Shown one piece after another: positions 1-8,547 of a stretch of 64,000 nt of DNA. The translations under genes and the position numbers were made by a program. Each line of letters begins with the position of its first letter. Position 1 is the first letter of the stretch. The stretch is from contig NC_013743.1 in the NCBI RefSeq assembly GCF_000025325.1, positions 1,178,001 to 1,242,000 on the forward strand, read 5' to 3'. Source of the stretch: Haloterrigena turkmenica DSM 5511 (GTDB lineage: Archaea > Halobacteriota > Halobacteria > Halobacteriales > Natrialbaceae). Below the pieces are notes generated by a model. That model had not been told where the DNA came from and did not search any database. It was given only the letters and a program-made list of their open reading frames with translations.

Positions 1-494
1 GCGGCGCGGTACTCCCGCGAGAGGAGGCGGTTGCCCTTCGCGTAGTCGGCCTCGTTCTCGACGAGCGGATCGAGCAGTCGCGGCATCTGCGAGAGGTCCA
101 TCTGGCCGTCGGCGTCGACGGTCACCGTCGCGTCCACACCGTCGGCGCGCGCGGCGAGATACCCGGTCTTGATCGCCCCGCCGGCGCCGCGGTTCTCGCG
201 GTGTTGGATCGGGACGACCCGTCCGATCGAGTCCCGGACCGACGCCCGTGCGGTGAGCGCGGACGCGCCACCGTCGGTCACGAGCGGCGCGTCGTCGGCC
301 GCGTCGCGTCCCGCGTTCGCGTCGGCGTCCTCGCGGGCCGCCTCGAGGATCTCGTCCCAGGTCCCGTCGGTCGATCGGTCGTCGATCGCGTAGATCCGAT
401 CGACGTAGTCGGGCATCTCGCGGATCACGTCGCCGACGAATCCCTCCTCGTCGTACGCCGGCATCACGACGCCGATTGAGGCTCCGCGGTACAT
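1..494 (-). CDS. Family 2 glycosyltransferase, dolichol-phosphate-sugar synthase-like (C-terminus cut by window edge)
   Basis: Only the first 164 codons are visible, from ATG at 492-494; the rest lies beyond base 1. Visible motifs are VVMPAYDEE near the N-terminus, AIDDRSTDGTWD as the nucleotide-binding loop and VDADGQMD as the DXD metal site, followed by a KGNRLLSREYR segment. This is the GT-A layout of dolichol-phosphate mannosyl/glucosyltransferases, which load a polyprenyl phosphate with sugar on the cytoplasmic face of the membrane. A linker of about 30 residues rich in Ala and Asp (DANAGRDAADDAP) interrupts the usual spacing between the Asp loop and the DXD site. It heads a glycan gene cluster. 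The family is clear; the acceptor and sugar are not. Confidence 0.85.
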   Translation of the reverse strand, partial: MYRGASIGVVMPAYDEEGFVGDVIREMPDYVDRIYAIDDRSTDGTWDEILEAAREDADANAGRDAADDAPLVTDGGASALTARASVRDSIGRVVPIQHRENRGAGGAIKTGYLAARADGVDATVTVDADGQMDLSQMPRLLDPLVENEADYAKGNRLLSREYRA

Positions 495-812
495 CAGCGT
501 CCCTCCGGCGGGGCGGTCAGAGCGGCGTTCCGCGCCGTCGCCGTGCGGTCATCGGCGAATCTGCTCATCCTCGCAGTGCCACCAGGTGGCACGAGCGGTC
601 GTCCGTTCCAGTGGGTCATTACCCGGGTCGACGAACCTGTCGGCCTTTCTTATACAGCTGTTAGGGCTCGAGTCGCACCGATTCGGGTCGCAACGATCCC
701 CGATTCGCGCGTTCCGAATCCGGCGCGATCGACTCGAGTCGCCCGGAATCACCGTCGTTCCCGGCGTTTAGCGACGCGATAATAATGGCTCGACCGTCCG
801 GAGGTGGCAGAA
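495..812. other. Intergenic region between divergent glycosyltransferase genes
   Basis: No gene is supported here. The stretch carries a TATA-like CTTATAC near 657-663 and a GATAATAAT near 777-785. The second lies 25-30 bases before the downstream start and is the likely promoter of the gene at 813. Short open frames here lack family features. Confidence 0.5.
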
Positions 813-1811
813 ATGCCACGAGTCAGCGTCGTGATCCCGACCTACGACAGAGCCGAGACGCTTCCGCGCGCGATCGACAGCGCGCTCGCACAGACGGTCG
901 ACGACCTCGAGGTCGTCGTCGTCGACGACGGTTCGACCGACGAGACGCCGTCCGTGCTGGCCGACTACGAGGACCCTCGGGTCCGACCCGTCGTCCACGC
1001 GACCAACCAGGGGGCCAACGTGGCCCGGAACACCGGTATCGAGCACGCCCGCGGCGAGTACGTCGCCTTCCTCGACTCCGACGACGAGTGGCGCCCTGAG
1101 AAAATCGAGCGGCAACTCGCCGCCCTCGAGGGGCAATCCGACGAGTGGGTCGGCGTCTACTGCGACTCGACCTACGAGCTGTCGGGGACGAACGACCGCC
1201 TCCGCGGGGTCGCCGCGTCCGCCCTCGCGCGGTCGGACGACGAGCCCGTGCGAGAGGGCGGCGAGGAACTGATCGGTCCGATTCTGGCCGACGAGGTGCA
1301 GCCGGGCGCCGGCTCGACCCTGCTCGTCCGGACCGACGTCGCCCGGGAGATCGGCGGTTTCGACGAGGAACTCGATCGGTTTCAGGACCCCGAGTTCTGT
1401 CTACGAGTGCTCGAGGCGGGCAAGCTCGCGTACGTCGACGAACCGCTGGTCGTCCGCGAGGAGACGGGCCAACCGCCGGCGGCCGTCATCCGAAAGGCCA
1501 GCGAGCAGTACCTCTCGATCTACGAGGAGGAGGTCGAACGGTTCGAAGCCGAGGGGTACGAGATCCGCGCCGCCCACCGGCTCGTCGTCGCGAAGGCCTA
1601 CCTCTCTGAGGGCCGTCTCCTCCGAGGGCTGTGGTACCTGCGCGGCGCTGCCGCGTCCACGCGACAGTATCCCGGCCTCTGTTGGGCCGCCGGCAGCGGC
1701 GTTCGACGGCGCCCGTTCCCGATCGTCGCAACGGTCGCGCTCGTCCTCGCCGTCCTCGCCGCGACGGCAGTCGAGCGGACGGCGATCGTCCGTCGCGTCC
1801 TGACTGAGTAG
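813..1811 (+). CDS. Family 2 glycosyltransferase with C-terminal membrane anchor
   Basis: 332 residues. The N-terminal GT-A domain shows VSVVIPTYDRAE, VVVDDGSTDETP and the metal-binding FLDSDDEWRP, typical of GT2 enzymes that transfer a sugar from a nucleotide-sugar donor. A hydrophobic helix near residues 300-320 should anchor it to the inner face of the membrane. ATG 813 is preferred over an in-frame GTG at 804, because a GGAGGTG ribosome site at 799-805 is well spaced for 813 and would overlap the GTG. Neighbours point to surface polysaccharide or N-glycan assembly. The substrate cannot be read from the sequence. Confidence 0.88.
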   Translation: MPRVSVVIPTYDRAETLPRAIDSALAQTVDDLEVVVVDDGSTDETPSVLADYEDPRVRPVVHATNQGANVARNTGIEHARGEYVAFLDSDDEWRPEKIERQLAALEGQSDEWVGVYCDSTYELSGTNDRLRGVAASALARSDDEPVREGGEELIGPILADEVQPGAGSTLLVRTDVAREIGGFDEELDRFQDPEFCLRVLEAGKLAYVDEPLVVREETGQPPAAVIRKASEQYLSIYEEEVERFEAEGYEIRAAHRLVVAKAYLSEGRLLRGLWYLRGAAASTRQYPGLCWAAGSGVRRRPFPIVATVALVLAVLAATAVERTAIVRRVLTE

Positions 1812-1950
1812 CCGTTCAAACCCAAAATATTCTTCTAGAGGGAGTGAATCGCCCGATTTGTACAATTTCTGTTGGTCACATCGTCCGCACTCTGACTGCA
1901 ACTGTCTTGGTGGTTCGATAACTAACAGGAGCCGCGTGGCAGCCTCATCC

Positions 1951-3126
1951 GTGAACGTCAGAACGCTCTACCACACGGCCAGGTCGGTGCAGGGACTCGT
2001 CGGGTCAGAGTACGAGTCGGACGTCTCGCGACCGCTTCGCCGACGCCTCTGGCTCTGGCGGCGCGGCTTCCTGAGCCGCTCCGACGCGGTCTACGATCTC
2101 AATTCAGAGAACTACCGCGACTACGTGAGCGACTACGAGCGGTTCGTGCGCACGAAGCAGATCAACGGGACGTGGTCGGTGGCCCTCTCGAACAAGCTCT
2201 TCTTTCACCGGCTCATGCAGCCGTTCGACGCCGAGCGGATGACCGTCTACGGGCTGCTCCGCGACGGAACCTACCACCCCGTCGACGGTCGACGCGGCCG
2301 CGAGATGGCCGACGGGGGGCCGACGGCCCCGGAGCCGATCGGCGTCGGCGGACCGGCGTCCGAGCCGGCTCGGCCGTCGCCGCGGACGGAGACGAGAAAC
2401 GCCGCCCAGCGAGTCGTCGACCGACTCGAGGCCGAGGGTCGGCTGGTCCTCAAGTGGGTCCACGGCGGCGGCGGGAACAACGTCCTGCTGTGTTCGCGTG
2501 CCGACGACGGCTACCGGGTCGACGGCGACCACTACACCGAAGCCGAGTTCCGATCGCTGGTCGCCGGCCTCGAGGACTATCTCGTCTGCGAGTTCGTCGA
2601 CCAGGGGTCGTTCCCGGCCGCGCTGTACCCGACGACGCCGAACACGATCCGGCTGATCACGATGTACGACGACGTCCTCGACGAACCGTTCGTCGCCGCG
2701 GCGATCCAGCGGATCGGCACGACGGAATCGGCGCCGCTCGATAACTTCACGCAGGGCGGCCTCTCCGCGTCGATCGACCGCGAGACGGGCGAACTCGGCC
2801 AAGGCGCGCAACCCCTCGACGGCGACGGTGATCGTGACGGCGACGACGGCGTCGAGTGGCACTCGGAACACCCTGACACCGGGATGGCGATCGAGGGGAA
2901 GCAGATCCCCGGCTGGCAGCGGATTCGATCGCGAGTCCTCGAGATGGCCGACGCCTGCTCGTACGTCCCGTACGTCGGCTGGGACGTCATCGTGACCGAC
3001 GACGACGGCGGCTTCACCGTCATCGAAGCCAACAGCTACCCCGGCCTCAAATCGATTCAGGTCCACGGGCCCTTACTGACTGACGACCGCGTTCGGCGGT
3101 TCTACGAGCAACACGGCGTTCGGTAG
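1951..3126 (+). CDS. Sugar-transfer-associated ATP-grasp domain protein
   Basis: 391 residues from GTG 1951; an in-frame GTG at 1936 is the alternative. The central LVLKWVHGGGGNNVLLC is a glycine-rich ATP-binding loop. The C-terminal WDVIVTDDDG..VIEANSYPG carries the Glu/Asn metal ligands of an ATP-grasp fold. This matches the ATP-grasp group found in polysaccharide clusters, thought to form an amide or ester bond with an acyl-phosphate intermediate. Residues around 115-150 are a low-complexity Gly/Pro/Arg-rich insert. It lies 139 bases after the GT2 gene on the same strand. The family is fairly certain; the bond it makes is unknown. Confidence 0.8.
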   Translation: MNVRTLYHTARSVQGLVGSEYESDVSRPLRRRLWLWRRGFLSRSDAVYDLNSENYRDYVSDYERFVRTKQINGTWSVALSNKLFFHRLMQPFDAERMTVYGLLRDGTYHPVDGRRGREMADGGPTAPEPIGVGGPASEPARPSPRTETRNAAQRVVDRLEAEGRLVLKWVHGGGGNNVLLCSRADDGYRVDGDHYTEAEFRSLVAGLEDYLVCEFVDQGSFPAALYPTTPNTIRLITMYDDVLDEPFVAAAIQRIGTTESAPLDNFTQGGLSASIDRETGELGQGAQPLDGDGDRDGDDGVEWHSEHPDTGMAIEGKQIPGWQRIRSRVLEMADACSYVPYVGWDVIVTDDDGGFTVIEANSYPGLKSIQVHGPLLTDDRVRRFYEQHGVR

Positions 3127-3279
3127 CGGCGTCGAGCGCGGACGCCAACCACCTCGAGCCGAACCGGACGGATTCGATCTCTACAACCGTTTCACGACGG
3201 TTTCGAGCGAAGAAAAAGAATGTCTGCTGACGTTATTCTCGCGATAGTAAACACGTCTACTAGTGAAGCGAGCGGTGGA

Positions 3280-4482
3280 ATGCAGCGGAATGCGCTTTCA
3301 CGACGATCGGTACTGTCACTCGCGGGTGCCTGTGCGATCGCAGGCACCGGCGCGACTGCAGTCGGTGGGGCACAGGCGGACGGAACGTCTCGGGAGTCCT
3401 TTACGATCCGCGAGGGAACGGCCGAGGAGACGACGGTCTACGTCACGAGTGCGGACGCCGACGGCCCCACGGCCGTCGTCGTCGGCGGCGTCCACGGCAA
3501 CGAGGTGGGGGGCTATACGGCCGCGAGCGCGATCGCCGACTGGGAGATCGGTGCCGGAACCCTCGTCACCATCCCCGAAGCGAACGCGGTCGCGATCGAA
3601 CGCGGGACGCGAACTGACGACGACGGCATCGACTTGAACCGGCAGTTCCCGGAGGGGCGCGAGCCGGAGACCGACCTCGCCCGGGCGCTCTGGAGCGTCA
3701 TCGTCGAGTACGATCCGGACATCGTAATCGACCTCCACGAGTCGACGGGTATCTACGCGAACGATCCCGTCGACGGCGTCGGACAGGCGATCTTCCACTC
3801 CGACGGCGAGGCAGCCGCGGCCGCAGCCGATGCGGCCGAGTACGTCACCCGCAACTACGTCGACGACCGGTCGCTCGCCTTCCAGACCGGGCCGTTCTCC
3901 AGCTCCAACACCGACCCGAGAGGGTTGCTCGTCCACAAGGCCGCCCGCGACCTCGGCACCGACGCGTTCCTCGCGGAGACGCTCTCGACCGACGTTCCCC
4001 TCGAGACGCGCGTCCAGTGGCACTCGGCGATCGTCGAGCGGTTGCTGACCGACGCACTTCGACTCGAGGCGACCGACGGCGACGCCGAGTCCGACGATCC
4101 GGACGAGGATACCGACGAGAACGAGACCGACGACGGCGACGAGACGAACGAGGAGGCCGAGACTGACGACGCAGACGAGTCCGGCGACGAAGACGAGGCG
4201 GCGGAAGCGCCCGTCGCGTCGATCGAAACCTGTCCCGGAAACGGCGCCGCGATGGCCCTCGAGTCCGGACAGCAGGTCGAGCTCGACGCGTCGGGATCGT
4301 ACGTCCAGGGCGGCGAGATCATCCGCTACGAGTGGGACGTCGGTCAGACGGCGCAGTTCGACGAGACCGGTGAGACGATCACGGTGACCGTCGGCGCGAA
4401 CGCCCGCGACACGGTCGTGCTGCGCGTGACCAGCGACGACGGCGAGACCGACACGGAATCGATCGCGCTCTCGACGGACTGA
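3280..4482 (+). CDS. Secreted succinylglutamate desuccinylase/aspartoacylase-like (M14) protein with PKD-like domain
   Basis: About 400 residues from ATG 3280. The N-terminus has a Tat-type signal (LSRRSVLSLAGACA). The zinc-carboxypeptidase-like domain shows VHGNEVGG (His and Glu ligands), DLNRQFP (substrate Arg) and VIDLHES (third ligand His), the pattern of aspartoacylase/succinylglutamate desuccinylase. These hydrolyse N-acyl amide bonds. An acidic linker of Asp/Glu/Thr follows, then a beta-rich C-terminal domain with YEWDVG that looks PKD-like. Family relatives are usually cytoplasmic, so export with a sugar- or protein-binding domain is notable. It may trim amide-linked groups from the surface glycan; that role is inferred from the neighbourhood. 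Confidence 0.82.
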   Translation: MQRNALSRRSVLSLAGACAIAGTGATAVGGAQADGTSRESFTIREGTAEETTVYVTSADADGPTAVVVGGVHGNEVGGYTAASAIADWEIGAGTLVTIPEANAVAIERGTRTDDDGIDLNRQFPEGREPETDLARALWSVIVEYDPDIVIDLHESTGIYANDPVDGVGQAIFHSDGEAAAAAADAAEYVTRNYVDDRSLAFQTGPFSSSNTDPRGLLVHKAARDLGTDAFLAETLSTDVPLETRVQWHSAIVERLLTDALRLEATDGDAESDDPDEDTDENETDDGDETNEEAETDDADESGDEDEAAEAPVASIETCPGNGAAMALESGQQVELDASGSYVQGGEIIRYEWDVGQTAQFDETGETITVTVGANARDTVVLRVTSDDGETDTESIALSTD

Positions 4483-4579
4483 TCGGTCCCGGATTCCGCG
4501 TTCACTGCGGGATTCTTCTCCGGTCAGGGCGAATGGAACCGTTCGTCACCACAAGGATGGATCAACGACTGACGCAGGC

Positions 4580-5914
4580 TCAGTAGTGCTGTTCGGTCCG
4601 GAGCTTCCAGAGACCGTCGAACGTGATGACCTCGACGTCGGCGTTGTCGATGTGCTTGAGCAGCTTCGCGTAGTCGGTTTCGGACATCGTGTTCTGTTCG
4701 GAGAACGCGTGGAAGTTCAGAACCGTACACTGGCGGTGCTGGGCGGCGAGATTGACGCACCGTTTCGCGATGTCGAGATCGTGGCCGATCGTCCGCGGTA
4801 ACGCCAGCGGATCGAAGCCGTAGACGCTGGTCGTGTTAATGTTACCGGACTGGTTGAACCCACCGCAGTAGTGGTAGTCGGTCGCGTGCTTGAGGCTCGC
4901 CTTATCGTAGCTGTTGTGTGGGTAGACGATGTAGTCTGCGCCCTCGAACTCCTTGTTGATGTACCACTGCTTGTCGTGCTTGAGGCGGTTCCGGATCCGC
5001 TCCTCGTCGTCGAGTTCGTGGATGGGATCGTGGGTCCCGTGGACGACGATCTGGTCGCCAGCGTCCTGCCGTTCCTGAAGCTCCGCAACCGTCATGCTGT
5101 CGCCGTCGTTTCGTTCGACCCAGCGCGGCACCGGAGCCTGAACGGCCGGGAACCCGTACTCGTCGTGCAGCGGCGCGGCCGTCTCGTAATAGTCGCGGGT
5201 GCCGTCGTCCCAGGTCAGCATGACGTACCCCTTATCCGGCTTGCCGTGGGTCCGCATGTCGTCGATCCAGACCTCGGCCTGGTCCATGGTGTGCAAAACC
5301 TGAATCTCGAGGCGATCCAGGGCGTCGAGCGAGGGGTCGTAGTCGCTCTGTGAGAAGACGCCCGGACTCGAGCGGAACCAGGCGACGTCCGGGCTCCGGC
5401 AGGTGATCTCCCGCAGCGAGTACGTCTTCGCGCTGCCGAACTGGTCGACCAGCTGCAGGTTGATCGTGATGTTCTGTGGAGTCGTCGTCCGGATCGCGAA
5501 CGAGAGGTCCGTATCGGTGAAGTCCTTGTCCGACACATCCAGTCGGGCGACGATATTTTCCTGGCCGTTCGACTCCAGTTTGAAGCTCTGGTCGCCGTTG
5601 AAGACGACGTCCTGGTCGGCGCTTCCCGATCCCCGGGTGACCTCCCACTCGGAGAGATCGCTGAAGTCGTCGAACGACTCGCCGGGCTGGCGGTACTGTT
5701 CGCGGCTATTGTACTCGGTCTCGAGCGACGGAACGCCGTCGGCCAGCGCCGCCGCCTGTCCGGTCGACTCGTTGTCCGTCTCTTCGTTATCCGAATCGTC
5801 GTCCGATCCGCCGAGGACCGAATTGAGCTGATCGGTACAGCCCGCGAGGCCGGCGGCCGCGGCTGCGCTCGACAGTGCGAGAACTCGTCGGCGGGTCGGT
5901 CGCTGCTGTGACAT
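4580..5914 (-). CDS. Lipoprotein with polysaccharide deacetylase (NodB-like) domain
   Basis: 444 residues. The N-terminus combines an Arg-rich Tat-like segment (PTRRRVLALSS) with a lipobox ending LAGC, so it should be exported and lipid-anchored. Residues about 60-220 look like a beta-sandwich binding region. The catalytic part follows from MLTWDDGTRDYYE (the metal-binding Asp pair) and VVHGTHDPIH. The canonical NodB second motif is His-Ser/Thr-x-x-His; the spacing here is His-x-x-His, so the metal site may be modified. Such enzymes remove N- or O-acetyl groups from polysaccharide. It is convergent with the M14-type deacylase gene, and both would act outside the membrane. Confidence 0.82.
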   Translation of the reverse strand: MSQQRPTRRRVLALSSAAAAAGLAGCTDQLNSVLGGSDDDSDNEETDNESTGQAAALADGVPSLETEYNSREQYRQPGESFDDFSDLSEWEVTRGSGSADQDVVFNGDQSFKLESNGQENIVARLDVSDKDFTDTDLSFAIRTTTPQNITINLQLVDQFGSAKTYSLREITCRSPDVAWFRSSPGVFSQSDYDPSLDALDRLEIQVLHTMDQAEVWIDDMRTHGKPDKGYVMLTWDDGTRDYYETAAPLHDEYGFPAVQAPVPRWVERNDGDSMTVAELQERQDAGDQIVVHGTHDPIHELDDEERIRNRLKHDKQWYINKEFEGADYIVYPHNSYDKASLKHATDYHYCGGFNQSGNINTTSVYGFDPLALPRTIGHDLDIAKRCVNLAAQHRQCTVLNFHAFSEQNTMSETDYAKLLKHIDNADVEVITFDGLWKLRTEQHY

Positions 5915-6163
5915 TGTCGATCCGACGGTACCGACAGTCAGCCCATTATTATAGATCCGATAGGCCGAACTCGTCGGTCGCTCAGACCGGCCCTATACGG
6001 GCGTTTCAGACCTTAACAATGGCATAGTAATTGTCGTCACGGTAAGAGTAGATGAGAGCCGCGTGCGCGATCGGAGGCAGCCGGACGAGCGAACCGCCGG
6101 TCGGTCGTCGATCGGTCGACTCGGCGTCGTCCCCTCGATCGCGCGTCGCGACGGTGGTCTTCG

Positions 6164-7855
6164 ATGAATAGGGAACTCTTCGGCGTATTCGGTGACAGAG
6201 AGACGTTCGAGCGACACAGAGCCAGCGACGAGTTCGATCGGATACTGACGGGATCGTCCATCACCGTCGGTATCAGAGACGACGCGCTCGGCGCGACCGG
6301 CTGGACCGCCAGCTACGCGGACGGCGACGCCCGATGTGTCGTCTGGGGTGAAGCGTACGTCCCGGGCGACGAGTCAAACGCCGCGCGCTGGCTGCTCGAG
6401 CGCTACGAGCAAGTGGGCCGCGACGCCTTGGACTTGCTCAACGGCTCGTATCTGGCCCTCGTCGACGCCGGCACGGGCAATGCGTTCGTCGCGACGGATC
6501 CCGTCCGGTCCCGCGAGTGCTTCTACACTGACGCGTCGGGAACTCGCGTCTTCGGGACCGACGCCGCCGAAGTCGGGCGAACGGTTCCCGAGCCGACGGT
6601 TAACCGAGACGGTGTCCTCGAATTCCTCCACCTCGGCGTGGCCCTCGGCGAGAAGACCGCCGTCTCGGAACTGCATCGACTACCGATCGACAGCGTGCTC
6701 GAGGCCGACTCGGTCGACGCCCTGAAGCGGTTCGTCTACCGTCCGGAGTCGTTCGACTACGTCGCCGAACTCGCCGAACGCCTCGAACGGGCGTTTCGGC
6801 GGCGCTCGGCGCTGTCCGGAACCAAGGGCCTCCTCCTGTCGGCGGGCTACGACTCGCGGATCCTCCTCACGGGGATCACCGATATCAAGCGGAGTTACAC
6901 CGTCGGCTCGCCCAGCGCGCGGGAAGTCCAGGTGGCGGGTCGCCTCGCCGACCAGTACGGAGCGACTCACACGGCGTTTCCGCCGGACGAACGGTATCTC
7001 CGCCCCGACGAATCGAAGGTCCGCTACTCGCAGGGGATCAAGGAATCGCTGCACATCCACCACGCCGGCTACGCCGACGAGATGGCCGTCGATACGATGT
7101 ATCACGGACTACTCTGTGATACGTTCCTCCGCGGCCACTTCACCGCCGAGAAGACCGTCGACGTCCTCGACAAGCAAATTCCGACCGGGCGACTCGAATC
7201 CGATCCCGATCCCGTCGAGGAACTGCTCGAGACCTTCGGTTACAGCCGGGACGCCAGTCGCGACCTCGCCGAACGAACGTCGTTCGGCGTCGATCCGGAG
7301 ACGTTCGTCAGGGACGCGATCGCCGACGAACTCGACGCGCGGTCGTCGCGCGCGGACACGGTACAGAACACGCTCACCTGCGTCGGGATCTCTAACCAGC
7401 CTTCGATGCCGTTTCACACGCACCTGGCCGACCAGTTCGTGACGTCGTTTCCCGCCATCGACCGCGAACTGCTCGACTGGCACCTCCGAGCGCCGCCGGA
7501 ACACCGCACGACGGAGACGTTCCTCGAGGCCTGTACGCGGATCGACGACGACATCCTGCGACACAGGCCGCCGGACCGGCCACACGACGAGACGATCCTC
7601 AACGAGGTCGAGCGCTTCGTCCGCCGGAAGACGCCGCTTCTCGAGTCGTTCGAGCCGCCGTGGCCGGATCGCCGGACGCTGTTCGATCGCTACGAGTTCG
7701 ACCGGCGGTATCTGAACGACCTCGAGCACGTCCACGATCTGCCGGTCAGACACAAGCTGCGGCTCGTCGATCTCCGAACGTGGCTCGAGTGCTGGACCGC
7801 GCCGTCCGAGGTATCGCTCCCGTGGCTCGCCCCGCCGGAGTTCGCGACCACGTAA
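6164..7855 (+). CDS. Asparagine synthetase-like protein lacking the glutaminase cysteine
   Basis: 563 residues. The N-terminal third resembles the Ntn glutamine-amidotransferase domain of AsnB (GVFGDRETF; LLNGSYLALVDAG), but it begins MNRELFG with no Cys at position 2. Glutamine hydrolysis is therefore unlikely. The C-terminal synthetase domain keeps the ATP-pyrophosphatase loop as LLLSAGYDS at residues 223-231 (SGGLDS in classic AsnB). Family members activate a carboxylate with ATP and form an amide; those in glycan clusters probably modify uronic acids or linked amino acids. The nitrogen source would be ammonia or an amine, which is inference. ATG 6164 is the first start, with A+T-rich sequence upstream. 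Confidence 0.78.
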   Translation: MNRELFGVFGDRETFERHRASDEFDRILTGSSITVGIRDDALGATGWTASYADGDARCVVWGEAYVPGDESNAARWLLERYEQVGRDALDLLNGSYLALVDAGTGNAFVATDPVRSRECFYTDASGTRVFGTDAAEVGRTVPEPTVNRDGVLEFLHLGVALGEKTAVSELHRLPIDSVLEADSVDALKRFVYRPESFDYVAELAERLERAFRRRSALSGTKGLLLSAGYDSRILLTGITDIKRSYTVGSPSAREVQVAGRLADQYGATHTAFPPDERYLRPDESKVRYSQGIKESLHIHHAGYADEMAVDTMYHGLLCDTFLRGHFTAEKTVDVLDKQIPTGRLESDPDPVEELLETFGYSRDASRDLAERTSFGVDPETFVRDAIADELDARSSRADTVQNTLTCVGISNQPSMPFHTHLADQFVTSFPAIDRELLDWHLRAPPEHRTTETFLEACTRIDDDILRHRPPDRPHDETILNEVERFVRRKTPLLESFEPPWPDRRTLFDRYEFDRRYLNDLEHVHDLPVRHKLRLVDLRTWLECWTAPSEVSLPWLAPPEFATT

Positions 7856-7966
7856 CCGTTGGCGCCGATTTCGGCTGCGGTATCGATCACTTTCGACGAT
7901 CTAAACGGTTGTTTCTACTCGTTTAGGCCGACGACAAATCGTTTGCCCAGTTCAACCGTAACAATA

Positions 7967-7976
7967 CTTATATACC
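7967..7976 (+). promoter_or_regulatory. TATA box of leaderless gene at 7997
   Basis: CTTATATACC, centred 26 bases before the ATG, places the transcript start at or next to the start codon. A purine-rich element lies just upstream. Confidence 0.65.
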
Positions 7977-7996
7977 ACGCAAGATTACCGCGGAAT

Positions 7997-8500
7997 ATGC
8001 GTCTGACGCCGTCTTGGTTGTTCGCGACACCGTCGGAGCCGTCCGAAGACGGCCCCGCCAACGCCGAGGCCGAGACGGTTTCGGGTGTCACCATCTACCG
8101 GGATCCATCAACCGACTCATCGACCGCCGATTCCGCGGCCGAATTCGTCCCGGACTCCAATACCGAGCTGTTGTCCGTTCTGGACGGGATGGAGACGCCC
8201 GTCACCGTCGACGAAGTCACCGACGAACTGATCCATCCGGCTCGGCCCCCAGTGGAAACGTGGGCAGCCGTTCACGAACAACTCCACCAGTATCGCCTTC
8301 CGGAACTCGACGCAACGGGCCACGTCGAGTTCGACGCGGAACAGGGACTCGTCGACCGCCGAACAGTCCGATCGGACGCCGCCAGTAGGAACGGCTCGAG
8401 CGGGCTGGGACTCTGGAGACTCGTTCGACTCGCGGGGCTCGCAGTACTTGGGACGTCGATGCTGGCGATCGCGCTCGTCGCGGTCGCACTGCTTGTCTGA
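7997..8500 (+). CDS. DUF7344-like winged-helix protein with C-terminal membrane helix
   Basis: 167 residues from ATG 7997, chosen because of the TATA box 26 bases upstream. The middle part (ELLSVLDGMETPVTVDEVTDEL, then VHEQLHQYRLPELDATGHVEF) aligns by eye with the haloarchaeal DUF7344 winged-helix domain, though shorter and more divergent than the two other copies in the window. The last 25 residues form one hydrophobic helix. It is probably a membrane-tethered regulator of the glycan genes. It is convergent with the DUF7344 gene at 8548-9135. Confidence 0.65.
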   Translation: MRLTPSWLFATPSEPSEDGPANAEAETVSGVTIYRDPSTDSSTADSAAEFVPDSNTELLSVLDGMETPVTVDEVTDELIHPARPPVETWAAVHEQLHQYRLPELDATGHVEFDAEQGLVDRRTVRSDAASRNGSSGLGLWRLVRLAGLAVLGTSMLAIALVAVALLV

Positions 8501-8547
8501 GCCGACTCGAGAAACACGCCGTATCGCAGTAGCGACGACGTCAGGAA

